A DNA stretch of 64,000 bases, from contig CAZXMW010000006.1 of NCBI GenBank assembly GCA_964641415.1, forward strand, positions 74,868 to 138,867. Reading direction: 5' to 3'. The position numbers were made by a program, and so were the translations under genes. Source of the stretch: JAHECW01 sp964641415 (GTDB lineage: Bacteria > Acidobacteriota > Thermoanaerobaculia > Thermoanaerobaculales > Sulfomarinibacteraceae). Below are positions 47,101 through 54,666 of the stretch, piece by piece (the first letter of the stretch is position 1; the number at the start of each line of letters is the position of its first letter). A model generated the notes under the pieces. That model ran no database searches. It was not told the origin of the DNA and saw nothing but the letters and a program-made list of their open reading frames with translations.

Positions 47101-47583
47101 GCGGGTCTCGGTTTCAACAAGACGCCGCAGGAGTACGGCGCCTTCCCGACGGACGCCTACTCGCACACCCCGGGTTTCGCCGGCGCGAGGCAGCCGGGGA
47201 TGACCGGCCAGGTCAAGGAGCAGCTGATCACGCGGCTCGGCGAGCTCGGCCTGTTCGTTCGGGACGGCCGGATCGTCTTCGACCCCGTCCTTCTCCGCGG
47301 ATCCGAGCTTCTGAGCTCGCCGGAGGTGTTCGAGTACACGAACCTCGATGGACAACGGCAGAGGATCGAGCTCGACTCCGGCACCCTCGTCTTCACCTAC
47401 TGCCGGGTACCGATCGTCTACCGGCTCGCACAGTGCGACACGATCATCGTGCGCCACCTTGACGGCACGACGCGCGAGCTGGACGGCACGGTGCTCGATC
47501 GGAACACGAGCCACGAGATCTTCACGCGGTCAGGCAACGTCGTGCGCATCGACGTGCACCTCGGCCGCGCACTGAGATCATGA
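44107..47583 (+). CDS. GH94-like glycoside phosphorylase, probably beta-1,3-oligoglucan phosphorylase (GH161/GH149 type)
   Basis: This is a 1158-residue cytoplasmic protein with no signal peptide. It has a beta-sandwich N-terminal part with a GH94-like opening (FVSLGSQRFYRIANYDRMEPFFISVVS), an (alpha/alpha)6 barrel, and the catalytic-loop motif RPEWNDANNALAG, where Asp658 is the predicted general acid. Length is the main clue: cellobiose and laminaribiose phosphorylases of GH94 have about 800-900 residues, whereas the beta-1,3-glucan phosphorylases of GH149 and GH161 have about 1100-1200. It would convert imported beta-1,3-oligoglucans and phosphate to glucose 1-phosphate, saving ATP. The family choice cannot be settled here. 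The start is uncertain: the 133-base gap upstream has no clear ribosome site. Confidence 0.75.
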   Translation: MVALVSVRPMFHGAAPVRSSSGPVRGDFVSLGSQRFYRIANYDRMEPFFISVVSSSDHWMFLSSHGGLTAGRQNSDHALFPYTTEDRIHDGSDHTGTRTILRVAKNGRLSVWEPFSRRCGSLYAVSRTLSKSVSGNQVMFEEVNHDLELVFRTTWMSSDRFGFVKRSELENTAGESATVELLDGIENILPWGVEEAFQTQFSCLADAYKQNELEPETGLATFALSSIPGDSAEPAEALRATVSWSTCSPTHSRLVSSVQLDSFRLGDEVRQEQRVCGRRGAYFVHRRIDVGAGGQQDWLIVADVGYGASEIAALKRTLSTVKDVKGVVLDDVSDGTRRLTNLVACADGLQLTGDTLASHHHFSNVLFNVMRGGLFESGYAIPMDDLKTFIQSFNVNTFERHEDLLDAPGDECERHRLLEQVRAVDDPELVRLVSEYLPLSFSRRHGDPSRPWNRFSVNVKHRNGTRLLDYEGNWRDIFQNWEALCLSFPGYLDGVISKFVNTSTADGHNPYRIAKSGYEWEAPSPGESWAHFGYWGDHQLIYLLKFLEMSRSHRPGQLEQLLADRIFVYADVPYDIKPYQELLADPRNSIAYNVDREERIAARVEAIGFDGRYLTDPTGVICRANLAEKLLVPLLAKTCTFVPGAGFWLNTQRPEWNDANNALAGYGASVVTLCYARRYVSFCLELLAGLEEQDLELHTEVARWLEGLFGALEDHGHVLEADEIGDADRKSLLDDLARVGDGTRFRIYTSGLHGGTVRKPVREVVAFLELARGYFDQTIRLNRRDDGLYHSYNVLGIGASKISIRHLGPMLEGQVAVLSSGTLGSREALSVLDALRRSELYRRDQHSYLLYPDRKLPSFLDKNTIPPSQSERSHLFSTLVADGNTDLVEMDVDGQLHFNSLFKNVRDVDATLDELEHRGYRRLVDEERGLVREIFESVFDHTSFTGRSGAFYGYEGLGCIYWHMVSKLQLAVQECCLAAADDGDDAFEELAMRYDDIRAGLGFNKTPQEYGAFPTDAYSHTPGFAGARQPGMTGQVKEQLITRLGELGLFVRDGRIVFDPVLLRGSELLSSPEVFEYTNLDGQRQRIELDSGTLVFTYCRVPIVYRLAQCDTIIVRHLDGTTRELDGTVLDRNTSHEIFTRSGNVVRIDVHLGRALRS

Positions 47584-49076
47584 GTCGGCCGATCCGGGAG
47601 CGGCCGGAGGACGGTCAGAGGGGTCGCATGCACGACGAGCCCGTTCCGGTACCGACCTACGGCGCCATGGTGCCGCTGGGCCAGAAAGTCGCCTACGGCG
47701 TCGGCATGCTGGGCAACCAGATGTTCCCCGCCGCCCTCGGCATCTTCATGGTGGTGCTCGTCAAGGGCCTGGGCTTTCCGCCGCTGCTGTGGGGCATCCT
47801 GTTCTTCGTGCCGAGGATTCTCGACGCGATCACCGACCCGGTCATGGGCTTCATCACCGACAACACCAGATCCCGCTGGGGCCGGCGGCGACCGTACATC
47901 TTCGTCGGCGCGATCGTCACCGGCCTGTCGTTCGTGGTCATGTGGCAGCTGTATGAAGAGAACAGCCTGCTGTTCAACTTCTCCTACTTCCTGGGCTTTT
48001 CCCTGATCTTCTACCTGGGCTTGACGGTGTTCGCCACGCCGTACGTCGCCATGGGCTACGAGATGAGCAGCGACTACCACGAGCGCACTCGCCTCATGGC
48101 CGTGGCCCAGTGGATCGGCCAGTGGGCGTGGGTGATCTGCCCGTGGTTCTGGGTGCTGATCTACGATCCCGAGCTGTATCCCTCGGCGGCGGCGGGCGCC
48201 AGAAGCCTCGCCGTGTGGGTCGGGCTGGGGTGCATGGGCCTCGCGCTGGTTCCCGCGCTGTTCTGCCGGAGCACGCCGACCACCGATGCGGAGAGCCTCC
48301 AGGACCTGAGCCCGAAGAACCTCAAGCAGAACCTCGCCTCGTTTTTCACCGGCTTCAGAGCCGTCTTCGAATGCGCGCCGTTTAGGAAGCTGTGCGCGGC
48401 GACCTTCCTGGTCTTCAACGCCTTCAACACGGTCGCCGCCTTCTCGTTCTTCATCATCGTCTACCACCTGTTCGCGGGCGATGCCGGCGCGGCGGGCACC
48501 TGGCCCGCCTGGTTCGGCGCGATCAGCGCGCTGTGCACCTGCTTCCTGGTCATTCCGGTCATCACGTGGGTCTCTCACCGTCTCGGCAAAAGGACGACGT
48601 TTCTCCTTGCCCAGGCGGTGTCCATCGCCGGCTACGCCCTGTTCTGGTGGTGTTTCCGTCCCGGGTATCCGAAGCTGATGCTGGCGCCGGTGCCGCTGTT
48701 CGCCTTCGGCATCGGAGGGCTGTTCACCCTCATGACGTCAATGACCGCCGACGTCTGTGACCTGGACGAGCTGAACACCGGCTCGAGACGGGAAGGGGCG
48801 TTCGGCGCCATCTACTGGTGGATGGTCAAGTTCGGGATGGCGGTCGCGGGTGGAATGAGCGGGCTGATCATGAGCCTCGTCGGGTTCGCCCCGGACGCCG
48901 CGGTCCAACCATCCGGCGCCGTCACCGGGATCAGAGTCGCCTACACCGTCGTGCCGATCACGGGCACCCTGCTCGCGATGTGGGTCATGTGGGGGTACGA
49001 GATCACCGAGCAGCGGGCGAACGAGATTCGCCGCAAGCTCGAGCAACGCCGCGGCGCATCCGGCGTGTGCGGGTGA
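47580..49076 (+). CDS. Second GPH-family MFS sugar transporter
   Basis: This is a 498-residue, 12-helix transporter with QKVAYGVGMLGNQMFPAALG and the loop DPVMGFITDNTRSRWGRRRPY of the GPH group, only distantly like the transporter at 41084. The ATG overlaps the phosphorylase stop (47580-47583), so the two are coupled. The pairing suggests that this carrier brings in the oligosaccharide that the phosphorylase uses, while the first carrier may serve glucose or another chain length. Starts at Met17 or Met29 are possible alternatives. Confidence 0.88.
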   Translation: MSRPIRERPEDGQRGRMHDEPVPVPTYGAMVPLGQKVAYGVGMLGNQMFPAALGIFMVVLVKGLGFPPLLWGILFFVPRILDAITDPVMGFITDNTRSRWGRRRPYIFVGAIVTGLSFVVMWQLYEENSLLFNFSYFLGFSLIFYLGLTVFATPYVAMGYEMSSDYHERTRLMAVAQWIGQWAWVICPWFWVLIYDPELYPSAAAGARSLAVWVGLGCMGLALVPALFCRSTPTTDAESLQDLSPKNLKQNLASFFTGFRAVFECAPFRKLCAATFLVFNAFNTVAAFSFFIIVYHLFAGDAGAAGTWPAWFGAISALCTCFLVIPVITWVSHRLGKRTTFLLAQAVSIAGYALFWWCFRPGYPKLMLAPVPLFAFGIGGLFTLMTSMTADVCDLDELNTGSRREGAFGAIYWWMVKFGMAVAGGMSGLIMSLVGFAPDAAVQPSGAVTGIRVAYTVVPITGTLLAMWVMWGYEITEQRANEIRRKLEQRRGASGVCG

Positions 49077-49172
49077 TTCGACGATGATGAGCGGCACGCG
49101 GTCGAAGATGGCCACCACCGGCATCGTTCACGGGCTTGATGCCCACGACGTCTCCAAGGAATGCAACTCGAC

Positions 49173-50810
49173 ATGAACACCCTCGGCATTCTCGACTGGA
49201 CCGTGATCGCGCTCTACTTTGCATCGATCTTCGCGGTGGCGTGGTGGGTGGCCGGCCGGAAGAAGTCCACCCACGAGTCTTCGGCCGGCTACTTCCTGGC
49301 GGGACGCAACGTGGGTTGGTTCGTCGTGGGCACTGCGCTGTTCGCGTCGAACATCGGCTCAGAACACCTCGTCGGGCTCGCGGGGACCGGGTATGACAGC
49401 GGTATCGCGGTCGGCCAGTTCGAGGTCCTGGCCTCGCTCATCCTGCTGATCCTGGGTTGGCTGTTCGTGCCGTTCTACCTCAAGAGCGGCGTCTACACGA
49501 TGCCCGAGTTCCTCGAGCGGCGATACTCTCCCGCCGCCAGGTGGTACCTGGCCGTCATCTCGATCGTCGGCTACGTGCTGACCAAGATCTCGGTCACCCT
49601 CTACGCGGGCGGCATCGTCTACGAGGTCCTGCTCGGGGGCAGCTTCTGGACCGGCGCGCTGATCATCGTCATCGCCACCGGTCTGTACACGGTGCTCGGT
49701 GGGCTGCGGGCCGTCCTCTACACCGAGATGGTCCAGACGATTGTCCTGATCGGCGGCGCGATCCTCGTCACCGCCGTCGGGATGGTCAAGCTCGGCGGAT
49801 GGACCGCGCTTCGTGCGGCCACCGATCCCAGCTATTTCGACATGTGGCAGCCGATGAGCCACCCCTCGTTTCCCTGGACCGGGATTCTGTTCGGGGCGCC
49901 GATCCTCGGCGTCTGGTACTGGTGCACGGATCAGTTCATCGTCCAGCGCGTGCTGTCGGCCAAGGGGATCGACGACGCGCGCCGGGGAACGATCTTCGGT
50001 GGCTTCCTCAAGCTCCTGCCGCTGTTCATCTTCGTTTTGCCGGGCGTCGTTGCGGCGGCGCTGGTCGGCACCGGGCAGCTCGAGCTGGCGCGCGCCGATC
50101 ACGCCTTGCCGGAGATGATCCGCACGCTGCTGCCGGTCGGGATTCGGGGCCTTGTGATGGCCGGCTTCCTCGCGGCACTGATGAGCTCGCTCGCCGCGGT
50201 GTTCAACTCGTGCTCGACGTTGATCACGTGGGATGTCTACCGCAAGCTGCGGCCAAAAGCATCCGAACGCCAGCTCGTCATCGTCGGCAAGGTCGCCACG
50301 GTGTTTCTGGTCGGCTTCGGCCTGGCGTGGATTCCGTTCATGAAGGTCATCTCCGGTCAGCTCTACGTCTACCTGCAGAGCGTCCAGGCCTACATCTCGC
50401 CGCCGATCGCCGCCGTCTTCCTGCTCGGAGTGTTTTGGAAACGGGTGAACAGCGCGGGCGCCATCGCCTCGCTTGCGACCGGCTTCGTGCTCGGTGCCGC
50501 ACGCCTCGGCCTCGAGCTCGCCAAGAGCTCGACGAGCGGCATTCTGTACTGGTATGCGGACATCAATTTCCTCCACTTCGCCGTCTTGCTGTTCGCGATC
50601 TGTACCGCCGTGCTGGTCGGTGTCAGCCTGGTGACACGAGCGGAACCGGCCGCGAAGCTGGCCGGACTGACCTTCGCCACCGCGACCCTCGCAGCCGAGG
50701 AGCCCGACGAGCGCCTGGTCTCCGATCCTGTGTGGCGCCGGCGCGACGTGGTGCTTTCCGTGCTGCTCGTCCTCGGGGTGTTCCTGGTCTGGTTTGCGTT
50801 CCGGGGCTGA
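49173..50810 (+). CDS. SGLT-type sodium:solute symporter
   Basis: This is a 545-residue member of the SSS family with about 14 helices. It has FLAGRNVGWFVVGTALFASNIGSEHLVGLAG near the N-terminus and RRGTIFGGFLKLLPLFIFVLPGVVAAAL in the core, as in SGLT-like sugar transporters. ATG at 49173 sits about 11 bases after AAGGA; the ATG at 49161 would have no spacing. It is the last gene of the beta-glucan locus and most likely takes up the glucose released by the GH3 enzyme. Confidence 0.88.
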   Translation: MNTLGILDWTVIALYFASIFAVAWWVAGRKKSTHESSAGYFLAGRNVGWFVVGTALFASNIGSEHLVGLAGTGYDSGIAVGQFEVLASLILLILGWLFVPFYLKSGVYTMPEFLERRYSPAARWYLAVISIVGYVLTKISVTLYAGGIVYEVLLGGSFWTGALIIVIATGLYTVLGGLRAVLYTEMVQTIVLIGGAILVTAVGMVKLGGWTALRAATDPSYFDMWQPMSHPSFPWTGILFGAPILGVWYWCTDQFIVQRVLSAKGIDDARRGTIFGGFLKLLPLFIFVLPGVVAAALVGTGQLELARADHALPEMIRTLLPVGIRGLVMAGFLAALMSSLAAVFNSCSTLITWDVYRKLRPKASERQLVIVGKVATVFLVGFGLAWIPFMKVISGQLYVYLQSVQAYISPPIAAVFLLGVFWKRVNSAGAIASLATGFVLGAARLGLELAKSSTSGILYWYADINFLHFAVLLFAICTAVLVGVSLVTRAEPAAKLAGLTFATATLAAEEPDERLVSDPVWRRRDVVLSVLLVLGVFLVWFAFRG

Positions 50811-50832
50811 GCCCTGCGATCGTGAGGCTGAC

Positions 50833-53139
50833 TCAGCCGGTGGAACTGACGGAGGCGGCGGGCGCCTCGACCGGCTCGCTGCGGGCGTCGGCGCGGTCGC
50901 CGTGGAGAAACAGCAGCGCCTTCTCGGGGGTGAGCGGGGCGTCGTAGAAGCCGGTACGGTCGGGGCGGAAGGCGCGCAGGGCACTGAGGATCGCGAAGTA
51001 GCCGCCGATGCCGTACATGAAGGGCGGTTCGCCGATGGCCTTGGACCGCATGACGGCCTTGGGGTTGTCGGCGTCGGGCAGGAAGTGGCCCTCGAGCACC
51101 GGGGTGCTCGGCAGATCGGGGATCTTGTACGTCGACAGGGTGTCGGACAGGTTCCGGCCGTCGGAGAAGACCAGCTCCTCCATGGTCATCCAGCCGAGGC
51201 CCTGAATCACGCCGCCCTCGAGCTGGCCGCGGTCGGTGATCTCGTCCAGGCTGCGGCCGCCGTCGTGCACCACGCGCACGCGGTCGACGGTGGTGATGCC
51301 GCGCAGGCAGTCCACCGTCGCTTCGACCACGGCGGTGCCGAAGACGTGGTAGGCGAAGGGCTCGCCCTGCTCGAGCTCGCGGTCGTACCAGATACCGGGC
51401 GTCGCGTAGTGAGCCTGTGCGGACAGGTTGATTCGTCGGATGTAGGCGGCCGCGACCAGCTGGTTCCAGGCGAGCTCGGTCGGAGCGCCATCGACAGTGA
51501 CGATGCCGTCGGCCAGGTCGAGCGCGTCGAAGGGGCGGTCGAGGATCTCGGCCGCCACCGACAGCAGCCGGTGGACCACCGCGCGGCACGCGAGCTCGGT
51601 GGCGCGGCCGTTCATGTCGGCGCCGGACGAAGCGGCAGTGGGGGAGGTGTTGGCCACGGTGCGCGTCGTCGTGGTCTCGATGCGGATCCGGTCGCGCGGA
51701 AGACCGAGGGCGGCGGAGGCGACCGCGAGGAGCTTGGCGTTGACGCCCTGGCCCATCTCGATGGCGCCGGTGGACACGCTGACCGAGCCGTCGGTGTAGA
51801 CGTGAACCAGCGCGCCGGCCTGGTTGAGGGTGGTGTTCGTGAACGAAATGCCGAAGCACACCGGCATCAGCGCGAAGCCGCGCTTGACGAGAGATTCGGA
51901 CGCGTTGTGGGCCGCGATCTCGGTCTCCAGCGCCTCGACGTCGAAGCGCTCGACGGCGTCTGCGAAGCTGCGCCGGGCCTGGGACCGCTCGGTCCGCATG
52001 CCGTAGGGGAACGGGTCGCCCTCGTCGAGCAGGTTCTTCTGCTGCAGCCTCCAGGCCGGCATCGACAGGGCTTCAGCGGCCCGGGCGAGGGCGGCCTCGA
52101 GGACGAACATGGCCTGGGGCGCACCGAAGCCGCGGAAGGCTGTGAACGGCGGCAGGTTGGTCCGGCAGCTCGCAGCATGGATGCGCGCGTTGGGCGCCAG
52201 GTAGGCGTTGGTGGCGTGGAACAGCGATCGCTCGAGGATGGCCGGAGACAGGTCGGCGGCGGCGCCGGCGTTCTGCCAGAGCCAGACCTCGTAGGCGACG
52301 ATGGTGCCATCGCGGGTGAGCCCGAGCTTGAAGTCGGACGAGTAGGGGTGGCGCTTGCCGGTGAAGCGCATGTCCTCGTGCCGACTGAGCACCAGCTTGA
52401 CCGGCCGGCCGGTGACGTGGACGCCGAGCGCTGCCATCACCGCCCACGGCGTCGCCTGGTCCTCCTTGCCGCCGAAGGCGCCGCCGAGCCGCTCGACCTC
52501 GACCTCGACGGCGTTCATGGGCAGGTCCAGGACCCGGGCGGTGATCCGCTGGACGATGGTCGGCGCCTGGGTCGACGAAAAGAGCTTGATCCGACCGCCC
52601 GAGGCGGGCAGCGCCAGCGCCGCCTGGGTCTCGAGGTAGAGGTGCTCCTGGCCCGCCGAGTCGGCCCGGCCGGAGACGACGATGTCGCAGTCGTCCCAGG
52701 CGGCGTCGACGTCGCCGGTCTCGAGCGTCCGCGACGCGTTGATGAGCTCGCCCGCCGCGGCCGCCTCCCGCGGGTCGAAGATCGCCGGCAGCTCCTCGAG
52801 GTCGAGGGTGACCGCGCGGACGCCTGCCCGGGCCTGGTGCGGGGTCTCGGCGACGACCACCGCCACCGGTTGGCCGACGAAGTGGACCGCGTCTTCGGCG
52901 AGCAGGGTCTCGTCCTGGACGATCCCGCCGATCTGGTTGGCGCCGGGGATGTCGGCGGCGGTGAGGACCGTGGCGACGCCCTCGATCTCGCGCGCCGCCG
53001 CGGTGTCGATCCCGAGCAGGCGGGCGTGGGGAACCGGCGAGGTCACCACAGCGGCGTGCAGCAGCCCCGCGGGGTCGGGCAGGTCGTCGATGTAGCGGGA
53101 CGTCCCGCGGACGTGGGCGATGATCTCGGGCGAGGTCAC
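50833..53139 (-). CDS. Xanthine dehydrogenase-like molybdopterin-binding subunit
   Basis: This is a 768-residue subunit. It starts with GTG (VTSPEIIAHVRGTSRYIDDLP) overlapping the stop of the upstream FAD/Fe-S subunit by 4 bases. The molybdopterin motifs are AFGGKED (LGGAFGGKEDQ), RGFGAPQ, EMGQG and the C-terminal catalytic Glu in KAIGEPP. The FRGFGAPQ and IGEPP pattern fits XdhB-type purine hydroxylases, though the substrate is not proven. The same frame remains open upstream through the partner gene, but that extension is Arg-rich and not coding. Confidence 0.88.
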   Translation of the reverse strand: MTSPEIIAHVRGTSRYIDDLPDPAGLLHAAVVTSPVPHARLLGIDTAAAREIEGVATVLTAADIPGANQIGGIVQDETLLAEDAVHFVGQPVAVVVAETPHQARAGVRAVTLDLEELPAIFDPREAAAAGELINASRTLETGDVDAAWDDCDIVVSGRADSAGQEHLYLETQAALALPASGGRIKLFSSTQAPTIVQRITARVLDLPMNAVEVEVERLGGAFGGKEDQATPWAVMAALGVHVTGRPVKLVLSRHEDMRFTGKRHPYSSDFKLGLTRDGTIVAYEVWLWQNAGAAADLSPAILERSLFHATNAYLAPNARIHAASCRTNLPPFTAFRGFGAPQAMFVLEAALARAAEALSMPAWRLQQKNLLDEGDPFPYGMRTERSQARRSFADAVERFDVEALETEIAAHNASESLVKRGFALMPVCFGISFTNTTLNQAGALVHVYTDGSVSVSTGAIEMGQGVNAKLLAVASAALGLPRDRIRIETTTTRTVANTSPTAASSGADMNGRATELACRAVVHRLLSVAAEILDRPFDALDLADGIVTVDGAPTELAWNQLVAAAYIRRINLSAQAHYATPGIWYDRELEQGEPFAYHVFGTAVVEATVDCLRGITTVDRVRVVHDGGRSLDEITDRGQLEGGVIQGLGWMTMEELVFSDGRNLSDTLSTYKIPDLPSTPVLEGHFLPDADNPKAVMRSKAIGEPPFMYGIGGYFAILSALRAFRPDRTGFYDAPLTPEKALLFLHGDRADARSEPVEAPAASVSSTG

Positions 53140-54551
53140 GCTGGAATCCCGACCAGCTCGGCTGACAGGCCGAACAGGCGTTGGAAGTGTGCGAGCACGA
53201 GCTGACGGAGCAGCAACCGCTTGTAGGCGGCAGAGCCCCGGACGTCGGAAATCGGCGAGATCTCCCCCTCGGCCGCCGTGGCCGCGGACCACGCCGTCGC
53301 GGCGTCCGGCGGTCGTCCGATGACGGACTCCTCGGCGGCGGTCAAGGCCAGCGGCACCGGCGCCACGCCGCCGGCCGAGAAACCGGCGGCGACGATGACA
53401 CCGCCGTCGAGCCAGAAGGAGGCCGCGGTATTGACGCTGGCGATGTCGAGATACCGGCGCTTGGAGACCTTCTCGAAGTTGAACCGGATGCCCGGCCGCC
53501 GAAGGACGCGGATCTCGTCGACGAGCTCTCCGGGTGCGAGGTCCGTGGTCTTGTAGCCGCGGTAGAACGAGCGCAGCGGCACCGTGCGTCGGTCGTCGTT
53601 GCGGACCAGCACGAGCCGGGCGTCGAGGGCCATGAGCATGGCGGTCATGTCCCCGATGGGGGAGGCGTTGACGAGATTGCCGGCCAGCGTCGCCCGTTCG
53701 CGGATCGGCCACGAGCCCATGAGGTCCATCGGGCCCGCGATGTCGCCGAGCCAGTCGGCGAGCTCCGTCGACCGTTTCAGGTCCTCGGCGGTGGCGGCGC
53801 CGGAGAAGACGATCTCGTTGCCGTCGAGCCTGATTCCGTCGCGCCGGGTGGGCACCAACTCGACGTTGACGTGGGCGAAGTCTTCGGGTCGCTGGACATA
53901 GAGATCGGTCCCGCCCGCCACCGGCCGGTCGCGCCCTTCGTCGCGCCAGATCGGTTCGAGCCGCTGGGTCTTCGACCGGGCGTCGCGCAGAGCCTCGGGC
54001 AGCAGCCCCTCGCGGACGAGGGCGGCGAAGCGCGGCTCGTCGATGGCGACCCGGTCGCGCAGTCGGCCGAGAATCGTCTCGGTCGCCCGTTGAATCGACG
54101 CGTAGCCGGTGCAGCGGCAGATGTTGCCGGCCATGGAGTTGAGCGCCGGCCCAAGATCCCAGGACGAGCAGCCGAGCAGATGACCGGCGAGTGCGACCAG
54201 AAACCCGGGCGTGCAGAATCCGCACTGGGACGCGCCCTCGTCGATGAACGGCTGGTGGAGCTCTGTCACGTGGCCCGGATCGAGACCCTCGACGGTGATG
54301 ACGTGGCGGCCCACCACCGACCCGACGGGGACCAGGCACGAGGTCACGGCCCGGTAGCGAACGCCGAACTCGCTCGGTTCCCCGACGAGCACGACGCACG
54401 AGCCGCAGTCGCCCTCGCGGCACGCGGCCTTGGTCCCCTTGAGCCCCGCGGCGTCCCGGATGACGTCGAGCAGCGGCCGCCCCGTCGGCACCTCGAAGGT
54501 GACCACGTCGGTGTTGAGGACGAATGTGACTGCGCGCGTCACCTGCTGCAC
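53136..54551 (-). CDS. Xanthine dehydrogenase-like Fe-S/FAD subunit
   Basis: This is a 471-residue subunit combining two [2Fe-2S] sites (CREGDCGSCVVLVG and CGFCTPGF…CRCTGY, residues about 44-160) with an FAD-binding domain (about 190-460, AGGTDLYV, TLAGNLVNASPIGDM). This is the XdhA layout of bacterial bi-subunit xanthine dehydrogenases. The start is GTG (VQQVTRAVTF). The gene pair is architecturally different from the fused enzyme at 29504, and no second xdhC lies next to it. Confidence 0.88.
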   Translation of the reverse strand: MQQVTRAVTFVLNTDVVTFEVPTGRPLLDVIRDAAGLKGTKAACREGDCGSCVVLVGEPSEFGVRYRAVTSCLVPVGSVVGRHVITVEGLDPGHVTELHQPFIDEGASQCGFCTPGFLVALAGHLLGCSSWDLGPALNSMAGNICRCTGYASIQRATETILGRLRDRVAIDEPRFAALVREGLLPEALRDARSKTQRLEPIWRDEGRDRPVAGGTDLYVQRPEDFAHVNVELVPTRRDGIRLDGNEIVFSGAATAEDLKRSTELADWLGDIAGPMDLMGSWPIRERATLAGNLVNASPIGDMTAMLMALDARLVLVRNDDRRTVPLRSFYRGYKTTDLAPGELVDEIRVLRRPGIRFNFEKVSKRRYLDIASVNTAASFWLDGGVIVAAGFSAGGVAPVPLALTAAEESVIGRPPDAATAWSAATAAEGEISPISDVRGSAAYKRLLLRQLVLAHFQRLFGLSAELVGIPA

Positions 54552-54610
54552 AACCCCAGTAGATGCAGACCTTCCACAGGCTTAGCGTAGCACGATCATC
54601 GGTTCCCATT

Positions 54611-54658
54611 TTCAAATCTGACCGCCGGCTCTCCCGAGAGCCGGCGGTCAGATTTGAA
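54611..54658. repeat. Perfect 48-bp palindrome (two 23-bp arms)
   Basis: The arms 54611-54633 and 54636-54658 are exact reverse complements separated by two bases; the arm begins TTCAAATCTGACCGCCGGCT. It lies between the stop of the YfcC-family gene and the start of the Fe-S/FAD subunit gene. There is no T-run, so it is not a classic intrinsic terminator, though a hairpin of this strength would probably still affect transcription or mRNA decay. Confidence 0.9.
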
Positions 54659-54666
54659 CCTGCAGA

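Noticed and set aside
43948..47514. Long open frame antisense to the phosphorylase gene (over 1100 codons)
   Set aside because: It is a mirror of strong GC-rich codon bias. The sense frame has the catalytic motif and protein-like composition, while the antisense frame is Val/Arg/Asp-rich and unlike any family.
49077..49172. Possible remnant of a reverse-oriented LacI gene before the SGLT symporter (minus-strand FDRVPLIIVES-like stretch)
   Set aside because: Only about 20 residues look regulator-like; not enough to call.
53140..54615. Apparent N-terminal extension of the molybdopterin subunit frame across its partner gene
   Set aside because: The extension is Arg/Gly/Pro-rich, out of frame with the Fe-S/FAD motifs, and the true GTG start overlaps the partner stop by 4 bases.
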